Shown here: one piece after another, positions 9,972 to 16,979 of the stretch | Layout: every line of letters begins with the position of its first letter | Numbering within the stretch: the stretch's first letter is position 1 | NCBI GenBank assembly: GCA_022842685.1 | Contig: JALHPC010000003.1 | Coordinates: forward strand, 50,585 to 114,584 | Length of the DNA stretch: 64,000 nucleotides | Source: Candidatus Kapaibacterium sp. | Lineage (GTDB): Bacteria; Bacteroidota; Ignavibacteria; Kapaibacteriales; Kapaibacteriaceae | Reading direction: 5' to 3' | Made by a program: the position numbers and the translations under genes | Notes under the pieces: generated by a model | The model's database searches: none | Told to the model about the DNA's origin: nothing | Seen by the model: the letters and a program-made list of their open reading frames with translations, nothing else

Positions 9972-10469
9972 ATGGTTGCCATCATTTGGGCCGTCGTGGC
10001 CGCAATTCTTGCCATCCTCGTGGTGGTTGTCGAACAACTGCTAGGATTTCACGAACCAACGAGTTCGGCCGTATCTCCAAACATCCTGTGGTTCATCATA
10101 CCGCCACTTGTCGTTGTCGCCGCCATGGTTCATAACAGGCAACGATCAACCGAGGCTATTACCTACGGATTGGCACTTCGTGTGGGCCTCGTTACTGCTG
10201 CGGCTACGTCCACCATTCTTGCAGCAACATGGGCTGTTATCACAAAGGTGCTGGTTCCCGACTTTGCCTTCCTGCTCACAGCGCAACGACATGCTGACGT
10301 AATGTCGGCTGGTGCAGCCGGCAACGAGGCCATGGCACAGGCGTACGCGGCCGCAAAACTGTTTACCATGCCAACTATTATGATCGTTGGATTTGTGCTG
10401 CCCATGGTGTCCGGCAGCATCGCAGCAGCCGTCACAGCCATCGGTTTGCGACGCGTCGCAGCGAAGTAA
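9972..10469 (+). CDS. Small integral membrane protein, DUF4199-like
   Basis: 165 aa, four hydrophobic segments; DUF4199-type layout by eye. Confidence 0.6.
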   Translation: MVAIIWAVVAAILAILVVVVEQLLGFHEPTSSAVSPNILWFIIPPLVVVAAMVHNRQRSTEAITYGLALRVGLVTAAATSTILAATWAVITKVLVPDFAFLLTAQRHADVMSAGAAGNEAMAQAYAAAKLFTMPTIMIVGFVLPMVSGSIAAAVTAIGLRRVAAK

Positions 10470-10524
10470 ACTGTCTGCTCTAGGCGACGAACTATCGAGG
10501 TCGCCCAAGCGAGAATGCAACATT

Positions 10525-10554
10525 TTGTTGTTTCAATTCCTCGTTGTATGTTGC
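10525..10554 (+). promoter_or_regulatory. Possible promoter (TTG-N19-TATGTTGC) for a small RNA or leader
   Basis: Imperfect TAnnTTTG-type -7 element with a TTG 19 bp upstream; no coding start nearby. Confidence 0.3.
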
Positions 10555-10560
10555 CATTGT

Positions 10561-10716
10561 TCCGTTCGGTGTAGGCGTGCAAGGGACGGCTCGCTGGCGC
10601 CTTTGGTCCGGAAACGGGTGAACGGAGCGTCACCATAGTGTGGTGGGACGTGGAAGAACGGGGATACTCCTCGCTTCCAACAGGGCTTGGGTACTTCACC
10701 CAAGCCCTTGTTTTTT
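10561..10716 (+). ncRNA. Candidate structured RNA or 5' leader of about 155 nt, family unassigned
   Basis: Non-coding GC-rich stretch with local hairpins (TCCG-GAAA-CGGG; GGTGA-N8-TCACC; CACCA-TAGTG-TGGTG; GGAAG...CTTCC) ending in a terminator, preceded by a promoter-like element. Confidence 0.4.
10682..10716 (+). terminator. Intrinsic terminator
   Basis: AGGGCTTGGGT-ACTTC-ACCCAAGCCCT followed by TGTTTTTT, immediately before the SD/ATG of the next gene. Confidence 0.85.
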
Positions 10717-10729
10717 CGACGGAGGTGGA

Positions 10730-12028
10730 ATGATTTCGCGACGCAATGCACTACGGTCTATGGCCGTTGCAACGGCCGGCCTTGTTCACGTCAACGCGCG
10801 ATCGCTTGCGGCATGGATACCGCAAGCCGTCGATGGCAAGGCAGCTAGCGCTGTTGCCACCGACGAAGACTTTTGGGCTTCCATACGCTTGGCCTACGAC
10901 GTTGAGCGCACTGTCGTTAACCTGAACAATGGCGGAGTAGCACCAGCGCCGCGCTCAGTTATCGAGTCTCAACGTCGAGGCATCGAATTCACCAACGAGT
11001 TGCCAGCGCGCAACCTATGGCAGACGCTTGAACCACGTGCCGAAACGGTGCGGGCAGGACTGGCTCGTATAATGGGCACGGTACCTGACGAGATTGCCAT
11101 CATGCGCAATGCAAGCGAGGCGTTGCAAACCGTACAGCTTGGACTTACGCTTCGCTCGGGCGACGAAGTCGTAACGACCGAACACGACTATCCGCGCATG
11201 ATCACAACGTGGCAGCAGCGTGCCCGTCGAGACGGCATCGTGCTTAAGCAGGTGCCGGTACCTATTCCATTGCGTTCGGACTCCGAGATCGTCGATGCTT
11301 TGGAACGCGCCATCACATCACGCACGCGAGTGGTTCACATATCGCATGTTGTCTTTATCACGGGCCAGGTAATGCCCGTAGCTGCTATCGCTGCGATGGC
11401 GCGCCGCAAGGGCATCGACTGTATCGTCGACGGAGCACATTCGTTTGCTCAGATTCCGTGCTCGCTCGAAGGCCTTGGCTGCGACTTCTTTGGTACGTCA
11501 CTCCATAAGTGGCTTAGCGCGCCCATCGGCACCGGCATGTTGGCTGTGCGCAAGGATCGCATCAAGGATGTTTGGCCGCTTATGGCTGCACCGGATACGA
11601 TGGATGCCGATATCCGCAAGTTTGAGGAAATCGGAACCCATCCAGCTGCCATTCACAATGCTGTTGCCGATGCTATTGCTTTCCACGAGGCCATTGGCCT
11701 TGAGCGTAAGCGTGCACGGTTTCGACATCTGCATTCGACGTGGTACAACATGGTTCGCAGCTCATCTCGCATCTCGCTTGCTACCCGATTCGACGATCCA
11801 TCACAACAAGGGGCACTGGTTTTGCTGACGGTTGACGGCGTCAAGCCCGCCGACCTTTCCGCCTGGCTTCTGGACAAACACCGCATCTTCACGGTGGCCA
11901 TCGAGATCGCCAACGCCAGCGGCCTGCGCGTAGCGCCAAACGTCTATACAAGTACAGCCGAGATGGAACGATTCGGCGCGGCGATTGCCGACGTGGTATC
12001 GGGTAAGGCCTCGGTACCTAGCCGATAG
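10730..12028 (+). CDS. Class V aminotransferase-fold PLP enzyme (isopenicillin-N epimerase-like) with Tat-like signal
   Basis: SD ggaggt before ATG at 10730; MISRRNALRSMAVATAGLVHVNA; IVDGAHSFAQIP...GCDFFGTSLHKWLSAPIGTGML PLP-lysine region. Confidence 0.88.
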   Translation: MISRRNALRSMAVATAGLVHVNARSLAAWIPQAVDGKAASAVATDEDFWASIRLAYDVERTVVNLNNGGVAPAPRSVIESQRRGIEFTNELPARNLWQTLEPRAETVRAGLARIMGTVPDEIAIMRNASEALQTVQLGLTLRSGDEVVTTEHDYPRMITTWQQRARRDGIVLKQVPVPIPLRSDSEIVDALERAITSRTRVVHISHVVFITGQVMPVAAIAAMARRKGIDCIVDGAHSFAQIPCSLEGLGCDFFGTSLHKWLSAPIGTGMLAVRKDRIKDVWPLMAAPDTMDADIRKFEEIGTHPAAIHNAVADAIAFHEAIGLERKRARFRHLHSTWYNMVRSSSRISLATRFDDPSQQGALVLLTVDGVKPADLSAWLLDKHRIFTVAIEIANASGLRVAPNVYTSTAEMERFGAAIADVVSGKASVPSR

Positions 12029-12604
12029 CTACGACACCTGTTGCCGGAGCTCTACGCTATCGTCGACGATCTCGCGCGAAGCCGAAGGCATGAAGATCTC
12101 ATCAATCTCTTGCGAGAACGTGTGGCTACGGTGATAGTATGCCTGATCGCGCACAAAGGCCGTCATGATGTCGACGTGCCAGGGTGGCACCAGCGTAACG
12201 TGCACCTTATCGTCCCAGTCGAAGTTCTTGCACGGTTCGCCGGTGCCCCGTATCAGGTCTAGGCCACGGTCCATAAAGGTGGAGAAGAAGGCCTGCACCA
12301 CGTCTTCATCCGAACTGGCAAGCATGATATGTAGATGGTCATCCAAAGCCGTAAGAGCGCGAAACGCGCAACTACACTTGCCGCAGATGTCGTTGGCAAG
12401 CTCTTCGAGCAGCGGCTGAAGATCTGTCGGAAACGAACCGCACTGTGGCGACGGCATCAGCATGAAGTGAATGCCGATGGGGCGATCGGTATGTCGAGAA
12501 AACACAGAATTCCTTTGCACAAATCGTGGTACATTGTTGGCTGTACTCCATTGTGCGTTGGGACGGGAGAAGTGTGACAGTGCGCTGCGCATTACACTGC
12601 GCAT
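12029..12604 (-). CDS. Y1/IS200-like (REP-associated tyrosine transposase-like) protein, probably catalytically altered
   Basis: HUH motif (DDHLHIML, codons at 12329-12337) and a C-terminal block FDWDDKVHVTLVPPWHVDIMTAFVRDQAYYHRSHTFSQE resembling Y1_Tnp, with Phe where Y1 enzymes have Tyr (YIxxQ). Confidence 0.7.
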   Translation of the reverse strand: MRSVMRSALSHFSRPNAQWSTANNVPRFVQRNSVFSRHTDRPIGIHFMLMPSPQCGSFPTDLQPLLEELANDICGKCSCAFRALTALDDHLHIMLASSDEDVVQAFFSTFMDRGLDLIRGTGEPCKNFDWDDKVHVTLVPPWHVDIMTAFVRDQAYYHRSHTFSQEIDEIFMPSASREIVDDSVELRQQVS

Positions 12605-12623
12605 TAGGCTGATGTCGACGAGA

Positions 12624-13241
12624 CTACTGCATGAACTCCGTGGCCTTGGCACGAAGGCCAAGGTGGGAATCACGTGATTGGTGACGAACGTGCAAGGACG
12701 TAGCCGCTTCACGTAGTACAGATTCGTCTGCACAAGGTAGGCCGTTCAAGCGCCAATTCACGGTTGGTCGCGTAAGAAAGGCCTCTACCGCTTCTAAGAA
12801 CCATGGGCGGCCCGGGACAAAAAGGGCTTTGGCAAAAAGAACCTTGGCCTTTCGGTTTTGATACGTGACGGTGAGACCAGGCTGCTTGTCGACGCTGTCC
12901 ATCCGGCTAGGTTTTGCCGTTCGTAGGTCGCAGTGACGCACGTCGGCCCATTGCACGTGAATGGGTGGCGCAAGCAGGCCGTAGCGGATGATAAGTTCTT
13001 CATCGGTGCACTCCAGCGCCGTTATCTCTGTCTCGGTAGGCACCACCGAAACGGTGCGTAGCCCATAGGCAGCAAGCGACAGTAGCGCAACAGCCATGCC
13101 CAAGACTATCGGCACTGCCTCAAGGTTCGTCAACACATGCACTCCAAACCCAGCAGCTAATGTTGTGGCGCTCGCCCAAATGGCAGCTGAGCGCCTCTTT
13201 CTGTCAAGGCCAATGATGGTCGATGCGGGTTTCTCTGTCAT
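12624..13241 (-). CDS. Hypothetical membrane protein (two TM segments, possible PH-like C-terminal domain)
   Basis: ATG at 13241 (MTEKPASTIIGLDRKRRSAAIWAS); two hydrophobic segments then a soluble domain. Confidence 0.6.
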   Translation of the reverse strand: MTEKPASTIIGLDRKRRSAAIWASATTLAAGFGVHVLTNLEAVPIVLGMAVALLSLAAYGLRTVSVVPTETEITALECTDEELIIRYGLLAPPIHVQWADVRHCDLRTAKPSRMDSVDKQPGLTVTYQNRKAKVLFAKALFVPGRPWFLEAVEAFLTRPTVNWRLNGLPCADESVLREAATSLHVRHQSRDSHLGLRAKATEFMQ

Positions 13242-13345
13242 GGGGCATCGCAAAACTACGGCGACGACTACAGAGCATGTACAGAGCGAATGACGAACAC
13301 GCTGAGTAGCGTAGGTAACAGCCCCTCCTACTTTTTTCGCAAACA

Positions 13346-13366
13346 TATTTGGATTGAGTCCAAATA
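13346..13366. promoter_or_regulatory. Palindromic operator TATTTGGA-TTGAG-TCCAAATA
   Basis: Perfect 8-bp inverted repeat overlapping the -33 region of a TTTG-N20-TAAGTTTG promoter. Confidence 0.7.
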
Positions 13367-13379
13367 AGCGTTAAGTTTG
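13348..13379 (+). promoter_or_regulatory. Bacteroidota-type promoter for the imelysin operon
   Basis: TTTG (13348-13351), 20-bp spacer, TAAGTTTG (13372-13379). Confidence 0.6.
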
Positions 13380-13421
13380 TACTGTCTTCGGTAGCAAACC
13401 TCTCAACATACTCGCACAGTT

Positions 13422-14534
13422 ATGATGAAGAACATCGTCCTTGCCCTGGTTGTTACGCTAGCACTTGCTGCTTGCAGTGATTCGAGTACCGATCCTAAGC
13501 CCGATCTAACGATTCCAACAGTGTACGACTCGACGTCGTGGCGCACAAATGCAGCCACTGAACTGAGCGTGCAGGCCGCCCTTTCGAATCTCACCCGCGA
13601 AATGCAGCGTGGTCGAACGCCCGGCACTGCCGTTGAAGCGTCTGTGCTGACATCTGCATTTGCCCCTCTTCGAGCGATTACCACACCGTACTACGCTTCG
13701 CGGATCGACGCATGGATACCCGAACTGGTTGCCTCGAGCGGTGGTACGTTCGACCCACGAAAGACAGCCGCCGAGAATGGCCAGGGTGGTACGTTCGGTG
13801 CCTACCTGTTCGACGAATACGGCGTCGAGATTGAGCAACTCATCGAAAAGGGTTTGTTCACGGCTGCCCAGTATAACCACGCCCTAACGGTAATGGCCGA
13901 AGCCCCTTCGGTTGCCGCTGTTGACCGCATTTTGGCCGTCTACGGCGCCCACCCGGGTTTTGCCAACTCTGGCACGAGCGGCAAGCTCAACCGCGATTTC
14001 CACTCGGCAGTATATGCCGCACGGCGTAGCGACACGACAGACCAAAACAGCCTGTACCTTCGAATCAAACGTGGGCTGCTCAAGGCGCGCGCAGCCGCTG
14101 CCGCAGGCCCCGACTACACGACAGAATATGCCGAAGCGATGGCCGACGTTCGGCTCAATTGGGAACGTGCCATCATGGCCACCGTGGCAAACTACCTGTA
14201 TACTGCGATTGACGTTTTGAAGTCAACAAATCCCGACGATGCTAAGCTAGCCGGAGCTATGCATGCCTACGCCGAAGGCCTTGGCTTCCTTCATGGATGG
14301 AAGACGATTCCGGCAAGCCGCAAGCTGATTCCCGATGCAACCGTTGATGCACTCCTGAGCACATTGGGTGCGCCAGCCGGAGGCACTCCGTCGACGATTG
14401 CCCTCTTTACGAATCCGGCTCAAGGAATCACAGCGTTTGACGCAGCAATCAATAACATCAAAGCATTGTATGGCTTCTCGAATGCCGAGATGGAAAGCTT
14501 CAAGGTTAACTGGGTAACAGCGCAACGCCGATAA
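13422..14534 (+). CDS. DUF4856-like lipoprotein
   Basis: Lipobox LALAACSDSS; TFDPRKTAAENGQGG region and overall composition resemble DUF4856; directly precedes an imelysin gene. Confidence 0.75.
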   Translation: MMKNIVLALVVTLALAACSDSSTDPKPDLTIPTVYDSTSWRTNAATELSVQAALSNLTREMQRGRTPGTAVEASVLTSAFAPLRAITTPYYASRIDAWIPELVASSGGTFDPRKTAAENGQGGTFGAYLFDEYGVEIEQLIEKGLFTAAQYNHALTVMAEAPSVAAVDRILAVYGAHPGFANSGTSGKLNRDFHSAVYAARRSDTTDQNSLYLRIKRGLLKARAAAAAGPDYTTEYAEAMADVRLNWERAIMATVANYLYTAIDVLKSTNPDDAKLAGAMHAYAEGLGFLHGWKTIPASRKLIPDATVDALLSTLGAPAGGTPSTIALFTNPAQGITAFDAAINNIKALYGFSNAEMESFKVNWVTAQRR

Positions 14535-15640
14535 TGCTGAAGTCTCTATCTGTCATAGCTGTGCTGATCGCATTCCTTGGCGGAGGATGCGGTAGCAGTA
14601 ACCCCGATGGTCCTGCCGATGGATTCGATCGCGGAGCGATGCTTTCTAGCATGGCGCAAGCGTACATCCAGCCGCAGTACACCGAGGCCGTTACGCGCGC
14701 CGAAGCGCTGTTGTCATCCGTCGAATCGCTTACGGCGTCGCCCACCGAGGAGCGCGTGCGTACGGCGCGCAGTGCATGGCTTGCCTGCGCCGAGCAATGG
14801 CAACGTGTTTCAATGTTCGACTTTGGTCCTGCCGAGGGAATTCTTGGCGACCTAGTCCAGATCGTCGGCACGTTCCCGTCGAACTCGGCTCGTATCGAGG
14901 CCCTGGTTTCTGCAGGCGACACAACGATGACGTCGTTCGAACGCGACGTACGTGGCATCAATGCACTCGACTATCTGTTGTTTTCGGGGTCAGAGACGGA
15001 CGTCGCAGCCGCGCTGCTGCCTAGTGCCGCTGGCACTCGTGCTGCCTACATGCGTAGCGTTGCACGACATCTCGTGGGCGAACTCCGGCGCGTACGCGAT
15101 GCATGGAGTTCCTCGTATGCGGCTACGTTCTCGGCCAACGTGGGTACAGATGCAGGCAGCTCGATAAGTTCGATTGTGAACAATCTGGCAATGAGTTTCG
15201 AGGTTGTGAAGAACGACAAAGTGGGCTTGCCTGGCGGGTTTCGAGCAGGGCAAAAGCGGTCCGAACCGGAACGCGTCGAAGCTCGATACTCCAACAACTC
15301 GATGCGACTTGCTCGTCTGCACTTCGAGGCGATACGAGCGTTTTGGGAGGGACAGGTGCCAACGTCGTCAAATGGTGCAACGTTCATCTCAATACGACAA
15401 TATCTCGAGAACGTCGTTGGTGGACCCCGATTGGTTGACGAAACGCGCGCCCAGTTCGCCGCCGTAGAAGCAGCGTTTTCTGCCTGCGGTAGCGAATCTG
15501 TAGCGTCGCTTGCAGCGTCGAACGACCCTCGTTTGGCAGCGCTCCATACCGAACTTCAGAAACTCACACGGTTCGTAAAGAGCGAATTGTCATCACTTCT
15601 TGGTGTTGCCATAACATACAGTTCGGGCGACGGAGATTAA
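14534..15640 (+). CDS. Imelysin family (peptidase M75-like) lipoprotein
   Basis: Lipobox LGGGCGSS; ARSAWLACAEQWQRVSMFDFGPAE and GINALDYLLFSG match imelysin motifs. Confidence 0.88.
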   Translation: MLKSLSVIAVLIAFLGGGCGSSNPDGPADGFDRGAMLSSMAQAYIQPQYTEAVTRAEALLSSVESLTASPTEERVRTARSAWLACAEQWQRVSMFDFGPAEGILGDLVQIVGTFPSNSARIEALVSAGDTTMTSFERDVRGINALDYLLFSGSETDVAAALLPSAAGTRAAYMRSVARHLVGELRRVRDAWSSSYAATFSANVGTDAGSSISSIVNNLAMSFEVVKNDKVGLPGGFRAGQKRSEPERVEARYSNNSMRLARLHFEAIRAFWEGQVPTSSNGATFISIRQYLENVVGGPRLVDETRAQFAAVEAAFSACGSESVASLAASNDPRLAALHTELQKLTRFVKSELSSLLGVAITYSSGDGD

Positions 15641-15659
15641 CGCAGCACTCATATCGGCG

Positions 15660-16979
15660 TTGTCGTTCCTGCGAGGTTCGACGTCCATAGCACCCTTGGT
15701 TTCACTAAGGGTGCTTTTTGGTTTTTCTATGGTAGTGAGTTGCGTACGGTTTTTGTGGCTTGGATGGGTCCACGAACAGTACGTTGCGCCTCGCGTCCAC
15801 TTCCCGTACCTTGGATTTTCGTGGGTATCGCCGCTGCCCGAGCCGGCAATGACGGCAGTATTTGTGGTGATGACACTCGCCGCCGTAGGCGTGATGTTCG
15901 GAGCGTGGTACCGTGTTTCGTCGATCGTTCTGTTCGTGGCCTTCACGTATGTGGAACTCATCGACAAAACCTACTACCTCAATCACTACTACTTCGTGAG
16001 CATCATGGCCTTCATGCTCGCACTCGTGCCAGCGCATGGGGCATGGTCGGTAGATGCGTGGCGGCGTCCGCAGCACGCAATCCAACACATTCCACAATGG
16101 ATCCTGGCCGCATTCAAGCTGCAAATTTCCATCGTCTACATCTACGCCGGCATTGCCAAGCTTACGCCGCATTGGCTTATCGACGCTATGCCGTTGCGCA
16201 TTTGGTTGCCGGCCAATGATTCGGTGCCCCTTATCGGATGGTTGTTTGCCTTGCCATGGATACCATGGGCGATGTCGTGGATGGGTATGCTGTACGACTG
16301 TACGGTGCCGTTCTTTTTGTTGTGGACCAAGACTAGGCCTTGGGCATACTTAGCGGTGGTTGTGTTTCACATCGTCACGGGCATACTCTTCCAAATTGGT
16401 GTCTTCCCCGTGGTAATGATATTATCGACGCTTGTGTTCTTTTCTGCCGAGGCACATGAGCGTGTGCTGAATCGTACGCTAGGTTGGCTTGGCCGAACAT
16501 CGGATATGGGACGGGCGTGGACGTCGCGTTGGTCGAGAGTGCTTGCAGTGGTCGTTTTCGTTCACGTGCTGATACAAATTGTTGTGCCGTTTCGATTCCT
16601 TCTCTACCCTGGTAACCTGTATTGGACCGAGGAGGGATATCGATTTTCATGGCGTGTGATGTTGGTTGAAAAGGCAGGTACGGCTACGTTTACCGTTCAC
16701 GATCCCATTACATCGCGCCCTGGAGTCATTGTAAACCGCGACTGGCTGAATACCCATCAAGAAAAGCAGATGTCGTTTCAGCCGGATATGATCCTGCAGT
16801 TTGCACACATCCTGCGCGACCACTACACCACTCCAGATGGTAGGGTGCCAAGGGTCACCGCGGACGTATGGGTGACGATGAACGGCGCTGCTTCGCGACA
16901 GCTCGTGGATCCCACGCGCAACCTCGCGGCCGAGGAACAGGGCTTTCACCGCTACGACTGGGTGCTGCCATGGGAGTGA
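15660..16979 (+). CDS. HTTM domain (vitamin K-dependent gamma-carboxylase-like) membrane protein
   Basis: APLVSLRVLFGFSMVVSCVRFLWLGWVHEQYVAPRVHFPYLGFSWV...YYFVSIMAFMLALVPAHGAWSVD; many TM helices. Start TTG at 15660 or ATG at 15729. Confidence 0.85.
   Translation: MSFLRGSTSIAPLVSLRVLFGFSMVVSCVRFLWLGWVHEQYVAPRVHFPYLGFSWVSPLPEPAMTAVFVVMTLAAVGVMFGAWYRVSSIVLFVAFTYVELIDKTYYLNHYYFVSIMAFMLALVPAHGAWSVDAWRRPQHAIQHIPQWILAAFKLQISIVYIYAGIAKLTPHWLIDAMPLRIWLPANDSVPLIGWLFALPWIPWAMSWMGMLYDCTVPFFLLWTKTRPWAYLAVVVFHIVTGILFQIGVFPVVMILSTLVFFSAEAHERVLNRTLGWLGRTSDMGRAWTSRWSRVLAVVVFVHVLIQIVVPFRFLLYPGNLYWTEEGYRFSWRVMLVEKAGTATFTVHDPITSRPGVIVNRDWLNTHQEKQMSFQPDMILQFAHILRDHYTTPDGRVPRVTADVWVTMNGAASRQLVDPTRNLAAEEQGFHRYDWVLPWE
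15689..15719 (+). terminator. Terminator-like hairpin inside the 5' coding region of the HTTM gene
   Basis: AGCACCCTT-GGTTTCACT-AAGGGTGCT followed by TTTT. Confidence 0.65.

Noticed and set aside
10561-10716. Assignment of the structured region as SRP (4.5S) RNA
   Set aside because: The GTCCGGAA-like tip is present but the conserved GTCAGG and AGCAGCC strands are not; left unassigned.
12584-12607. Short direct repeat CTGCGCATTA near the Y1-like gene as a possible transposon end
   Set aside because: Only 10 bp, on one side only, no stem-loop typical of IS200 ends or REPs.
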